NCBI GenBank assembly: GCA_965205725.1
Contig: OZ242189.1
Span: 372,001-436,000 of the forward strand
Source: G965205725 sp965205725
Lineage (GTDB): Bacteria > Pseudomonadota > Gammaproteobacteria > Pseudomonadales > Halieaceae
DNA length: 64,000 nucleotides
Direction of reading: 5' to 3'
Shown: in pieces, positions 31,501-37,545 of the stretch
Layout of the letters: every line of letters begins with the position of its first letter
Numbering within the stretch: the first letter of the stretch is position 1
Program-made: the position numbers and the translations under genes
Notes under the pieces: model-generated
Seen by the model: only the letters and a program-made list of their open reading frames with translations
Databases searched by the model: none
Told to the model about the DNA's origin: nothing

Positions 31501-32103
31501 AACACCGACGGCACCTATACGGGCACCTATACGTTGACCGCAGGCGACGCGGATGTGGCCGCTAGCGGCACCGTCACCACCGCTCTGGTGCTGACCGATG
31601 CGGCAGGCAATGCCAGTGCTCCCCTGGCTGCGGTCACCCTCAGCAGCGATGCCAGCATTACGCCCAGCGCCAGCACGGTGGTGTTTGATTTAACGACCGG
31701 CTTATCCTCAGACCACAGCAGCCAGGCCTTTGTTGACGATGTCAGCTATACCATTTATATCAAGGTAGATTCCAACGCTGTAACGGTCACTCTGGCGGAT
31801 GACGAAAGCTGGGCGGGTGCCAATCATTTGGGCGCGGATGACCAGATTATTCTGGTGGGCAATGGCAGCATCCCTGGCAATGTAAACGCCGATTACACGA
31901 ACCTAGCCAATAACAACAATCAAATTCGGTGGAATTCTAGCAGCATTGTACTCGTTGGCTTGAACTATAACGGCATGCTCATTCGGAACTACGGTGGTCA
32001 GGCGTCGAACGTGGATTTGTGGGCCGACACTTTTTCCGAGATCAGCGCACGCGAGCCGCTGGCTGACCTGCCGACCGGGGTGGACTTGCCTATGCTTTCT
32101 TGA
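19546..32103 (+). CDS. Giant DUF4214/Ig-like repeat protein (4185 aa)
   Basis: Probable secreted or surface protein; function unknown. Residues 1-150 are DUF4214 (YYGRPADPAGLSYW and a second repeat) with no signal peptide. A helical acidic linker runs to about 285. The rest is a mosaic of about 13 Ig-like units (SVADG...GDTV...DGTYTGTYTV), 7 SbsA-like Ig units (LTFDSAI.LGSG.I.LVN), 2 units with YTVVAGDLDNDGLSVGSAL, and 9 copies of a ~145-aa domain I do not recognise. Those nine begin near residues 645, 907, 1405, 2266, 2526, 3021, 3395, 3781 and 4043; the last ends the protein. I saw no cysteine, no RTX nonapeptides, no membrane anchor and no autotransporter barrel. Composition is strongly acidic. 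Type I or II export is possible but unproven; gspAB lie just upstream. The start has AAGGAG at ten bases. Confidence 0.9.
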   Translation: MEDALTLTQKIYIAYYGRPADPAGLSYWANRIDSEGLEAVIEAFATSPESVALYGAEIGEAETAELVTAAYQQLFSREPDAAGLAFYTDRITSGEFTVATAMLDILNGARNADLQVADNKLTVAQDFTDQVTDQNLAYSGEAAAGVGRLLLDQVSASPVQELETVTQLAVEVADLASTQTELVAELIPTGGEVGDLLESLPAEADAEDLLTLIEAVVTSALDDPSVLSSLLEAGGGSFASTLEALDDAGSLAEILNEADAGGAPALEDLLIDSGTGGGIALPVPPPGPTDTTAPLLNNSIPADDADDVALNSNILLTFDSAIALGSGNIRLVNAADTSDNRTIDVTAHNNQLSLSSDGAVLTINPTDDLASNSDYYLEIDAGAITDLAGNDYAGISNSETLNFATGAEADTTAPTITAVSVANGAHGIGDTVQVTVTAGPVGSAETDLTLSGSFNGQPLTNIDNDNTDGTYTGTYTVTAGDPDVADGSTVTTALVLTDAAGNASDPFAEVTLSGESIDTTAPTLLSHIPADDADAVVAGANLVLTFDSAIVLGSGTITLVNTADTSDNRTIDVTAHSGQLSINTSGNSRVLTIDPTGDLASNSAYHLEIETGAITDVAGNDYAGISDAITLNFETAADTSPPDPSTVVFDLTTGLSSDHSSQTFAADTTYTIYIRVNSDSATVTLADDESWTGADNLGADDQVILVGDGSAILGNRGNAIVTTGGVNAISWLTTASTSIAARLRYDGDFLRLYSNANANNTVDLWAGAAVDLGRQPPLTDLPDGVSPPSTGTTDTTAPTITAVSVADGSYQLGDTVLVTVTAGNDTAGNPETGLILSGTFNGRELTDPTDNGDGTYTGTYTVSPGDADVADGSTVTTALVLTDAAGNDSDPFAEVTLAGESITASTSTVVFDLTSGLSSDHNSQAFVADVTYTIYIRMDSDSVTVTLNSGERWTGANHLGADDQLILVGDGSAILGNLGNAVSRSFGSVGTGGGPDSTLWFTEPVGGAGRAVTLNHGGRLIRRYSGANNSQAALDLWDGIATDLDPQPVLMALPGSVSLPTGEAPVIHSVSVADDTYVIGDTVQVTVIAGTDTEGNPETGLTLSGTFNGQALTNIDNSNTDGTYTGTYTVTPGDADVADGGTVNIALMLTNTDGIVSPIHNTLTLSGASIDANAPALSSSIPLDDLTGVPVSQTIQLTFDSAIVLGSGSITLVNDTDNNANLLIDVGAHNNQLSLSSDGTVLTINPTDDLALGSAYHLEIAATAITDEAGNPYAGISDAETLNFETAATTDTTAPTIASVSVADGAYQLGDTVAVIVTAGNNSEGNPETGLTLSGSFNGQELSDITDNGDGTYTGTYTLEAGDDDVAAGGTVTTALVLRDLAGNDSEVFDQVTLSSGASITPSASTVVFDLTTGLSSDHSGQTFVDDVTYSLYIKVDSDSHRITLDSDERWRGGDHLGADDQVILVGDGSAIIGNHGGTISQTSVSGLFITWSTGTGSRVSAARLLLAGGLFNRNHDGMFPGVALWGGTATGLGVQPARIELPSGVNPPVGEAPVIRSISVADGAHNIGDAVLVTVTAAPDTEGNAATGLTLSGSFNGQTLTNITDNDDGTYTGTYTVEAGDADVADGGTVTTALVLTDTAANLSSPTSTTVTLSGESITGADTTAPLLSSSIPADDATDVVSNTNISLTFDSAIVLGSGNIRLVNAADSSDSRTIDVTAHNSQLSINTSDNSRVLTIDLTDDLTSNSAYHLEIDAGAITDVAGNDYAGISDATALNFATGAEADTTAPTITSVSVPAADTYGPGDTLEFTVQFSEPVSLTAGSSGTLDSSLEFTLDSRAGSNNSAAATYASGSGSNSLIYRYTVVAGDLDNDGLSVGSALALNGDSLADNSNNAANLMLNSVADASGVLVDGVAPTITAVSVPAAGSYGLGDTLEFTVQFSEAVTLTAGSSGSLDSSLEFTLDSRTGNNTAAATYASATANSLTYRYTVVAGDLDNDGLSVGSALALNGDRLADSSGNDANLTLNNIAAATGVRVDSVAPTISSVSVADGTHGIGDTVVVTVTAGNDTAGSPETGLTLSGTFNGRDLTNIDNDNTDGTYTGTYTVEAGDADVADTGAVTTALVLTDGAGNASDPFAEVTLAGESIDANAPILSSSSPTDGASAVARDSNIVLTFDSAIALGSGNITLVNDTDNSASLVIDVTAHNGQLSINTDDNSTVLTINPSENLAHGNAYHLEVEPGAITDEVGNAYAGIRNATALNFVTLSTVVFDLTTGFSSNHSNQTFVDDVTHEIYIKVGSDSATVTLAAIEGWADADNLGADDQLILVGDGSAILGFDDNAISRTANFDNGISWLTHTTLSDGAARLSYNGVLLRFYDGAADTVDLWEGSSFGVGRREALIELPDSVSLPTGGRPTIESVSVADGTYVIGDTVEVTVTAGIDTGGTTGNPNTGLTLSGTFNGRELTDTTDNGDGTYTGTYTVEAGDPDVADTGTVTTALVLTTADGLASGVLTAVTLAGESITASTSTVVFDLTSGLSSDHSSQAFVADVTYTIYIRMDSDSVTVTLNSGERWTGGGNLGADDQLILVGDGSAILGNRGNAISRAFAAAGTGGGPRNTLWFTEPAGGVARAVTLDLSGDFTRRYSGAANTLDLWNGIATDYDRQPVLMALPGSVSLPAGEAPVIHSVSVADDTYVIGDTVQVTVIAGTDTEGNPETGLTLSGTFNGQALTNIDNSNTDGTYTGTYTVTPGDADVADGGTVNIALMLTNTDSLVSPIHNTLTLSGASIDANAPALSSSIPLDDLTGVPVSQTIQLTFDSAIVLGSGSITLVNDTDNNANLLIDVGAHNNQLSLSSDGTVLTINPTDDLALGSAYHLEIAATAITDEAGNPYAGISDAETLNFETAATTDTTAPTIASVSVADGAYQLGDTVAVIVTAGNNSEGNPETGLTLSGSFNGQELSDITANTDGTYTGTYTVEAGDDDVAAGGTVTTALVLRDLAGNDSDPLTAVTLSSGASITPSASTVVFDLTTGLSSDHSDQTFVDDVTYSLYIKVDSDSNTITLDSDERWAGADNLGTDDQVILVGDGSAILGNHGGTISQTDVSGVFITWDTGAGAGAGFTSAARLLLAGQFNRNHNGFSGVDLWGGNATGLGVQPARIELPSGVNPPVGEAPVIRSISVTDGAHNIGDAVLVTVTAAPDTEGNAATGLTLSGSFNGQTLTNITDNTDGTYTGTYTVEAGDPDVADGGTVSAALVLTDTDGLTSPVSTTVTLDGESITGTAPDTTAPTIESVSVADGNYTIGDTVQVTVTAGNDTAGNPETGLTLSGTFNGQPLAANPTDNGDGTYTGTYTVEAGDADVADSGTVTTALVLTDAAGNDSPTHTAVTLNGESITASTSTVVFDLTTGLSSGHSDRDFFADVTYTIYIKVNSDSHTLTLASGERWAGADNLNTDDQIILVGDGSAILGNVGNVIVATVEAVSISWMTTLSSSIAARLGNDGDFARQYRNAGNGVDLWDGAAVDLGAQPAQIALPSGVNPPVGEAPVIRSISVADGTHNIGDAVAVIVTAAPVTRGDSAGSPATGLTLSGDFNGQELSAITDNGDGTYTGTYTVVAGDPDVAAGGTVSAALVLTDTAANLSSPTSTTVTLSGESIDATAPTLESSLPADNADAVAPGDDIVLTFDSAIALGSGNITLVNDTDSNDSRTIDVTADSGQLSINTSGNSRVLTINPTDDLVQGNAYHLEIAAGAITDEAGNAYAGISDSEALNFATAADTSPPDPTAPSTVVFDLTSGLSSDHSSRTFAADTTYTIYIKVDSDTANTTLADDERWAGANNLGADDQIILVGTGSAIFGNAGTTYLSFTQAGNVIRWISASGGNDDNIARLNPDGAFTRFYSGSENNVDLWDDTVTGISGRDALTALPEGVSPPSTDTTAPTIESVSVADGSYQLGDTVQVTVTAGNDSEGNPETGLTLSGSFNGRALTDIDNDNTDGTYTGTYTLTAGDADVAASGTVTTALVLTDAAGNASAPLAAVTLSSDASITPSASTVVFDLTTGLSSDHSSQAFVDDVSYTIYIKVDSNAVTVTLADDESWAGANHLGADDQIILVGNGSIPGNVNADYTNLANNNNQIRWNSSSIVLVGLNYNGMLIRNYGGQASNVDLWADTFSEISAREPLADLPTGVDLPMLS
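22228..24528 (+). repeat. Intragenic duplication, copy 1
   Basis: About 2.3 kb inside the giant gene, covering unrecognised-domain copy 2, an Ig unit, an SbsA-like unit, an Ig unit, domain copy 3 and an Ig unit. The same series recurs about 4.85 kb downstream with long stretches identical at the base level, for example around 22741-23550. Near-identity at silent positions shows recent segmental duplication or gene conversion. Confidence 0.9.
27085..29376 (+). repeat. Intragenic duplication, copy 2
   Basis: Second copy of the block at 22228, holding domain copies 5 and 6. The offset is 4857 bases at the left end and 4848 after a 9-base length difference within the first domain. Differences cluster in the variable middle of the unrecognised domain; the Ig and SbsA units between are almost unchanged. 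Confidence 0.9.
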
Positions 32104-32216
32104 GTGTGTGAGACTTGCGGGCTGCCTTTCGCGCTGAGTGCTGGCGTTATTACAAGCCCTGAATGTATGGGACTTGCGGGCTGCTTTTCGCGCTGAGTGC
32201 TGATAGTGCGGCATTA

Positions 32217-32400
32217 TGTATGGGACTTCCGGGCTGCCTTTCGCGCTGAGTGCTGGCGTTGTTATCTGCATTTGATCGGTTCACAAACTCGCCTGCGGCT
32301 CAGACATGCTCACCGAAACATCAAATGCGATAACACCGGCACAACGCACTCTTTATGCGCTTCAAAGCAGCCCGCAAGTCCTCTGCCAGGCACCCTGCAA
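32217..32400. repeat. Island-flanking repeat, second A+B copy
   Basis: Same element pair as 19007-19190, in the same orientation and differing at only a few scattered positions. With the left copy it forms direct repeats of about 170 bases bracketing the entire giant gene, so homologous recombination could delete or duplicate it. Confidence 0.88.
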
Positions 32401-32580
32401 GTTCTCGGCCAGGCACCCCGCAAGTCCTCTGCCAGGCGCCCCGCAAGTCCTCTGCCAGGCACTCCGCAAGTCCTCTGCCAGGCACTCCGCAAGTCCTCTG
32501 CTGCATACTGTGGGCGGGTGGGTCAATCTTGAGGTTTAATCAGGCGAAGCTATAGACGAGCGCAGATTCAGCCTGTGGGC

Positions 32581-32753
32581 GGGTGGGTAAGCCTTGAAGG
32601 TTTAATCAGGGCACGGTTGCGCAAGCGGGTGTTTTTGAGGCTTTCCGCGAGGACTGTTTGAATCCGAATTTTTCCTTTAGGAAAAATTGTTGAGTTCCGC
32701 AGCGGTCAAAAACACCCGCGAGAGCGTGCCCAAACCGCAAGATTTACCCACCC
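32581..32753. repeat. 173-bp imperfect palindromic element, copy 1
   Basis: The ends are inverted: GGGTGGGTAAGCCTTG at 32581 pairs with CAAGATTTACCCACCC ending at 32753. Inward, GGTTT, GGGCACG and GGGTGTTTTTGA each find their complement on the other arm. The centre is a hairpin with a 9-base perfect stem (AATTTTTCC-TTTA-GGAAAAATT). It could fold as one long stem in DNA or RNA. No coding sense is evident. Confidence 0.85.
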
Positions 32754-32992
32754 GACCACAGCCGCCCCCACCTGACCACAGCCGCCCCCACCCGACCACA
32801 GCCGCCCCCACCCGACCACAGCCGCCCCCACCTGCGGCTCAAAACCGCAAGCCCTGAGTGTATGGTTATGGGACTTGCGGGCTGCTTTTCGCGCTGAGTG
32901 CTGGCGTTATTACAAGCCCTGAATGTATGGTTATGGGACTTCCGGGCTGCCTTTCGCGCTGAGTGCTGGCGTTATTACAAGCCCTGAATGTA

Positions 32993-33175
32993 TGGGACTT
33001 GCGGGCTGCTTTTCGCGCTGAGTGCTGGCGGTGTTATCTGCATTTGATCGGTTCTCAAACTCGCCTGCGGCTCAAACATGCTCACCGACGCATCAAATGC
33101 GCTAACACCGCCATAGCGCACTCTTTATGCGCTTCAAAGCACCCCGCAAGTCCTCTGCCAGGCACCCTGCAAGTC
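32993..33175. repeat. Island-flanking repeat, third A+B copy
   Basis: Third copy of the A+B pair, with GGTTCTCAAACTC in place of GGTTCACAAACTC and a GGTGTTATCTGC variant. It precedes three 23-bp tandem units, mirroring the arrangement at 32217-32503, so the whole module was duplicated. Confidence 0.85.
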
Positions 33176-33348
33176 CTCTGCCAGGCACTCCGCAAGTCCT
33201 CTGCTGCATACTGTGGGCGGGTGGGTCAATCTTGAGGTTTAATCAGGCGAAGCTATAGACGAGCGCAGATTCAGCCTGTGGGCGGGTGGGTCAATCTTGA
33301 GGTTTAATCAGGCGAAGCCATAGCCGAGCGCAGGTTCAGCCTGTGGGC

Positions 33349-33521
33349 GGGTGGGTAAACCTTGAAGGTTTAATCAGGGCACGGCTGCGCAAGCGGGTGT
33401 TTTTGAGGCTTTCCGCGAGGACTGTTTGAATCCGAATTTTTCCTTTAGGAAAAATCGTTGAGTTCCGCAGCGGTCAAAAACACCCGCGAGAGCGTGCCCA
33501 AACCGCAAGGCTTACCCACCC
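33349..33521. repeat. 173-bp imperfect palindromic element, copy 2
   Basis: Same length and structure as 32581-32753, with the same central hairpin and outer arms GGGTGGGTAAACCTTG and CAAGGCTTACCCACCC. Differences between copies within the arms (AAGCC/AAACC, GATTT/GGCTT) keep the arm pairing largely intact, a hint that the structure rather than a protein is maintained. Confidence 0.85.
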
Positions 33522-33838
33522 GACCACAGCCGCCCCCACCTGACCACAGCCGCCCCCACCTGACCACAGCCGCCCCCACCCGACCACAGCCGACCCCACC
33601 TGCGGCCCAAACCGCAAGGTTTACCCACCTGACCACCTGCCACAGCCAACCACCCGCCACACCCGACCATACCCACCCGACCACAACCGACTACAGCCGA
33701 ACTCTTGATGCGCATCAAACCATGCCGAAGCTGGCCGATTTGTCTCACAGGTACTGAACCCGCACACTGCGTTGGCATCTGCGGGCGAAACTGATAATGT
33801 CTTGCATAAGTCGATAATAATACTGAGGTGATAGCCCT

Positions 33839-34174
33839 ATGAAATCTCTTGTTGCTGCCAGCTTGCTGCTGGGTTCCTCCATGGTTGTGGCTGAATGTAC
33901 GCGGCCCGATGTACCCACTATTCCGAAGGGTTCAGAGGCAGACCTGGCTGCCATGGTTGAAGGACAGAAAGCGGTAAAAACTTACGTTGCCGCCAGCGAA
34001 GCCTATCTGGATTGCCTGAATAAAGAGGGCGCTGAGATGGCCAACACGGACACGGATGAACAGAAGCAGGCGCGTATTGATGAGCACAACTCGTCGGTGG
34101 ATTCCATGGAAGCCATTGCAGCCTCTTTCAACGATGAGATCCGCGAGTATAAAGCTAAAAACCCGTCGGATTAG
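33839..34174 (+). CDS. Small secreted protein with two cysteines
   Basis: A 111-residue protein of no known function. An N-terminal signal peptide (basic start, hydrophobic core, cleavage near VVA-EC) is followed by a helical, charged mature chain. Two cysteines (near residues 20 and 59) could form a disulphide. GAGGTGATAGCCCT before the ATG supplies the ribosome site. It ends convergently with the next gene, overlapping it by 20 bases. It is the first gene after the repeat island. Confidence 0.75.
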   Translation: MKSLVAASLLLGSSMVVAECTRPDVPTIPKGSEADLAAMVEGQKAVKTYVAASEAYLDCLNKEGAEMANTDTDEQKQARIDEHNSSVDSMEAIAASFNDEIREYKAKNPSD

Positions 34175-34682
34175 GGGCCTGGTACTGGAAGGGCAGTTTG
34201 CGTATGTGCGGCTGCATCAGGCTGCGGGCTTTGTTGTAAACCGCCTGTACACTCACCTGGGCACCTGCCTCGACCCGCCTGGATATCATCGTCACTGGAA
34301 ACAGATAATGCTCAGAGCCGGGTATTTGCAGGGCTCGGCTGCGGCCCAGCTTGTCCTGGTAAATGATCCACTCCATGCCCAGCGCATCAGCCAGGGCATC
34401 ACCCATGATGACCCCCATGGCTTGTAGTTCGAGGGTTTGCTCGGCGCGCGCCAGCTTGCGGTCCAGCAACACCTGCAAGATGTCCAGGTTGTTGTCTTTC
34501 CCGGTATTGATTTGCCTCCCAAGTCGGCTGCGCGCAAGGTTGTCAATCCGGGCACGCTGCTGCGACATGAATTCCCGGTCCGGGTTAGTCAACGCTGATA
34601 TGCGTGGTGGTGGCTCTGCGGATGTGGCCTGTACGCCTGATAAAAGGCTTAGAGCGAGGGAAAATGTGGCGAGTCTAAACAT
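34155..34682 (-). CDS. DUF3806-like exported protein
   Basis: A 175-residue protein with a signal peptide (cleavage near TSA-EP, residue 22). A helical segment follows, then a C-terminal domain with GVIMGDALADALGMEW and FPVTMISRRVEAG that looks like DUF3806; the family is uncharacterised. GGAAGGAG lies just upstream of the ATG. Family assignment is from memory of the motif. Confidence 0.65.
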   Translation of the reverse strand: MFRLATFSLALSLLSGVQATSAEPPPRISALTNPDREFMSQQRARIDNLARSRLGRQINTGKDNNLDILQVLLDRKLARAEQTLELQAMGVIMGDALADALGMEWIIYQDKLGRSRALQIPGSEHYLFPVTMISRRVEAGAQVSVQAVYNKARSLMQPHIRKLPFQYQAPNPTGF

Positions 34683-34810
34683 AATAGCTCCTTCCAGTAC
34701 TTAACCGTCCGTAGCTGCTTGTTATCTGGGCCGTGCCATGGATAATGGCGGTCTTCTACAGCAGCTCATTTGAATCGACTTTCGGGCAACTCCTGGAGTA
34801 ATTAATAACC

Positions 34811-35689
34811 ATGATTAGCGGCAGCATTGTTGCGCTGGTAACCCCCATGCACGATGATGGGACAGTAGACTGGGAAAGTCTAGATGCCTTACTGGAAATA
34901 CATGTGGCACAGGGCACCAGCGCTATAGTAGCGGTTGGCACCACGGGTGAGTCGGCTACTTTGTCGGTGGCCGAGCACTGTCAGGTGATCTCTCGTATCG
35001 TGGCAGGCATAGCCGGGCGAATGCCGGTTATTGCGGGTACTGGCGCCAATTCAACGACAGAAGCGATTGAGCTGACAGCCGCGGCAAAACGTGTGGGCGC
35101 TGCTGCCTGTTTGCTGGTGACGCCTTATTACAATAAGCCCACCCAGGAGGGCTTGTTCCAGCATCACAAGAAGCTGGCAGAGTCGGTGCCGATTCCTCAA
35201 ATACTCTATAACGTACCGGGCCGCACCGGCGTGAATATGTTGCCGGAAACGGTTGCCCGTCTTGCCGATGTGGATCATATTATCGGTATTAAGGAAGCCA
35301 CTGGCGATATGGTTCAGGCTCGCCAGGTGCTGGATTGCGTGGCTGGAAAGATCGACGTTTTCTCTGGCGATGACCCGACTGCTATGGAACTGATGCTGAT
35401 GGGTGGCCGCGGAAATATTTCTGTAACCGCCAATGTCGCGCCCAGGGCTGTCGCAGATTTGTGCACTGCGGCGATGGCAGGAGAGCGGGAACGCGCACTG
35501 GAGTTACACCATTCACTCATGCCGCTCAACGAGGCTCTGTTTGTAGAGTCCAACCCGATTCCTGTGAAATGGGCCTTGCAGCGCATGGGCTTAACAGGTG
35601 GCGGGATCCGTTTGCCTATGACTCCATTGGCAGAGTCTTATCAGTCTGACGTAGAAGCCGCTCTGCGCGGCGCAGGTGTTTTGGAATGA
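34811..35689 (+). CDS. dapA: 4-hydroxy-tetrahydrodipicolinate synthase
   Basis: First committed enzyme of lysine/diaminopimelate synthesis, condensing pyruvate with aspartate semialdehyde. The Schiff-base lysine is K161 in GIKEATGD; Tyr133 and the GTTGES loop (Thr44, Thr45) complete the active site. Length 292 aa is typical. The ATG overlaps nothing upstream; the stop overlaps bamC as ATGA. dapA-bamC is a conserved gammaproteobacterial pair, and dapD and dapE are also in this window. Confidence 0.95.
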   Translation: MISGSIVALVTPMHDDGTVDWESLDALLEIHVAQGTSAIVAVGTTGESATLSVAEHCQVISRIVAGIAGRMPVIAGTGANSTTEAIELTAAAKRVGAAACLLVTPYYNKPTQEGLFQHHKKLAESVPIPQILYNVPGRTGVNMLPETVARLADVDHIIGIKEATGDMVQARQVLDCVAGKIDVFSGDDPTAMELMLMGGRGNISVTANVAPRAVADLCTAAMAGERERALELHHSLMPLNEALFVESNPIPVKWALQRMGLTGGGIRLPMTPLAESYQSDVEAALRGAGVLE

Positions 35690-36726
35690 CACGATTTCTG
35701 GTTGCGGCATGCGTGCTTTTTGCGCTGCCGGGTTGCAGTTGGTTGACGGGTGACGAGGGCTATTTTCGTGACCACAGCGATGACTATCGCAAAGCCGGTT
35801 CGGTAGCGCCTTTAGAGGTACCCGCAGGCAAGGACCGGCAAGCCTTGCAGGAGCTGTATGTCATACCCTCCATTACTGAAGATATACGCGTAGCCGGTGA
35901 GTTTGAGGTGCCTCGCCCGGCGCCATTGGTAGCGGGAACTTCTCGGGAAGTGGTGCGAATTCAAAAGCTGGCAGACCAGGAATGGATGTTGGTCAGCATT
36001 GCTCCGGGTCAACTGTGGCCTCAGGTACGCAGTTATCTGGGCCAAACTGGCGTGCAGGTAGCGAGGGTTGAAGCGCGTGATGGCCTCATTGAAACAGGTT
36101 GGTTTCAGGGTGAGGAAGATGCTATGGCCCAGCGCATCCGCTTTCGCATTGAGCAGGGTGTTCAACGCAGCACCGCAGAAATGCATGTATTGCAAATGTA
36201 CCAGACGGGTGATGTCAATAGCTGGCCAACCGTGTCAGCGGATCGTGAAAAGGCAGGCAAAGTGCTGCGAGAATTGGCCCAGTATGTGGCCGACAATGTC
36301 GATAACGCACCCGTGTCTATGATGGCCCAGCAGTCTATTGCGGACAGTGGTCGAGTGAGTCTGGAGGAAGATACAGACGGCAATCCGTTCATTCGGCTGG
36401 ACCTTCCATTCTCCCGTGCCTGGGCGTCTATGGATCGGGCAATTACCCAGTCGAATTTCAAGATACTGGATAAAGACCGCAGTAAAAAGCGCTATTTTAT
36501 TCATTATGTGCCTCCATCCGCAGAAGGATCGGGTTGGCTGAGCTGGTTGTTTGACAGTGACGAGGAGGAGCAAGCCTCAGAACTGGCGCTCCATGACTAT
36601 CGCTTGCAGATGGATGAATACAGCGAAGATTCAGTGCTTATTACCATTCATCGGGAAGATGGCGGCCTCTTGAGCCAGAGCCATTGTCAGGGCATTTTGG
36701 CCTTGATCAAGGGCAATATCAGTTAG
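35686..36726 (+). CDS. bamC: Outer membrane assembly lipoprotein BamC
   Basis: Lipoprotein of the BAM complex that folds outer membrane proteins. The signal peptide ends in a lipobox LPGC (Cys16), so it is lipidated. An unstructured segment follows, then two helix-grip domains (about residues 100-215 and 225-340). Length 346 aa fits the NlpB/BamC family. It starts within the dapA stop codon. Confidence 0.85.
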   Translation: MTRFLVAACVLFALPGCSWLTGDEGYFRDHSDDYRKAGSVAPLEVPAGKDRQALQELYVIPSITEDIRVAGEFEVPRPAPLVAGTSREVVRIQKLADQEWMLVSIAPGQLWPQVRSYLGQTGVQVARVEARDGLIETGWFQGEEDAMAQRIRFRIEQGVQRSTAEMHVLQMYQTGDVNSWPTVSADREKAGKVLRELAQYVADNVDNAPVSMMAQQSIADSGRVSLEEDTDGNPFIRLDLPFSRAWASMDRAITQSNFKILDKDRSKKRYFIHYVPPSAEGSGWLSWLFDSDEEEQASELALHDYRLQMDEYSEDSVLITIHREDGGLLSQSHCQGILALIKGNIS

Positions 36727-36771
36727 TGTTTTGGCCACTGACATGACGCCAATTCAGCGGCTCGAACACTA

Positions 36772-37536
36772 GTGCGTTTTGCCTCGCTGGGCAGCGGCAG
36801 CCGGGGCAATGCCACGCTTATTCAGCAGGGCGCTACCCTCTTGATGATTGACTGCGGTTTCTCAGCCAGGGAAGCAGAGCGTCGGCTCGGCCGTTTGGGT
36901 TTGAAAGCCAGTCAACTAACCGCCATTTTGGTGACCCATGAGCACACGGATCACTGCTCGGGAGTGGCACGCTTATCCCGCAATTTTCAAATTCCGGTCT
37001 ATATGACCCATGGCACCTTCGCCACTGATCGCTGTGCAGAAGTATTTCAAGTCCATCACTTTCACAGTGAGATGGTATTCACCGTGGGTGAAATAGCAGT
37101 GACGCCAGTGGCAGTGCCTCACGATGCTCGCGAGCCCTGTCAGTTTGTGCTGACCTCAGCGGGGTCACGACTTGGCGTGTTGACAGATTTAGGTAGCATT
37201 ACGCCCCTGGTGCTACAGCATTACTCAGGCTGTCAGGCTTTGCTGCTTGAGTGTAACCACGACAGCGATATGCTGGCGGCTGGGCCCTATCCGCTATCTT
37301 TAAAGCACAGGGTAGGCGGCGACTGGGGCCATTTGAGTAACGCTCAGGCTGCCCAGTTGCTGTCTCAGCTGGATAAGGGCGATCTACAGCATTTAGTGAT
37401 CGCCCATATTAGCGAAAAAAATAATGCCCGCCATCGCGTTCTGAGCGAGCTGGAGTTGGTTTACAGTTACTGCTCTGATCTCGTTTGGGCTGATCAGCAG
37501 GGTGGCTTTGACTGGCTGGAGCTCAGGCAGGGATAG
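36772..37536 (+). CDS. Metallo-beta-lactamase-fold hydrolase (YycJ/WalJ type)
   Basis: Predicted cytoplasmic metal-dependent hydrolase or nuclease. The N terminus reads FASLGSGSRGNATLI, typical of the YycJ-like branch, and the metal motif is THEHTDH with further His and Asp ligands downstream (VPHDA, LECNHD, AHIS). Start GTG 36772; length 254 aa. Genes of this type follow bamC in related genomes, often before purC, which is absent here. Confidence 0.82.
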   Translation: MRFASLGSGSRGNATLIQQGATLLMIDCGFSAREAERRLGRLGLKASQLTAILVTHEHTDHCSGVARLSRNFQIPVYMTHGTFATDRCAEVFQVHHFHSEMVFTVGEIAVTPVAVPHDAREPCQFVLTSAGSRLGVLTDLGSITPLVLQHYSGCQALLLECNHDSDMLAAGPYPLSLKHRVGGDWGHLSNAQAAQLLSQLDKGDLQHLVIAHISEKNNARHRVLSELELVYSYCSDLVWADQQGGFDWLELRQG

Positions 37537-37545
37537 CGATTAATG

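Larger units (their letters stand above)
32104..33720. repeat. Nested repeat island downstream of the giant gene
   Basis: About 1.6 kb with no credible gene. It holds six copies of element A (from about 32117, 32176, 32228, 32877, 32942 and 33001), two of element B, and a 23-bp tandem unit (GCAAGTCCTCTGCCAGGCAC plus three bases; five units from 32374, three from 33146). It also holds three copies of a 65-bp segment starting CTGTGGGCGGGTGGGTCAAT (about 32508, 33211, 33278), two large palindromes, and a 20-bp unit GACCACAGCCGCCCCCACCT repeated four times at 32754-32833 and again at 33522-33601. Open frames here (for example on the minus strand at 33445-33684) are low-complexity artefacts. Confidence 0.9.

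Noticed and set aside
19546..32103. RTX toxin or autotransporter
   Set aside because: I see no GGxGxDxUx nonapeptides, no C-terminal beta-barrel and no N-terminal signal peptide; DGTYTG and VGDGSA motifs are part of other folds.
32963..33757. Open frames in the repeat island (for example 33458-33757 and 33445-33684 minus)
   Set aside because: Low-complexity translations of the 20-bp, 23-bp and A/B repeats, without ribosome sites or conserved motifs.
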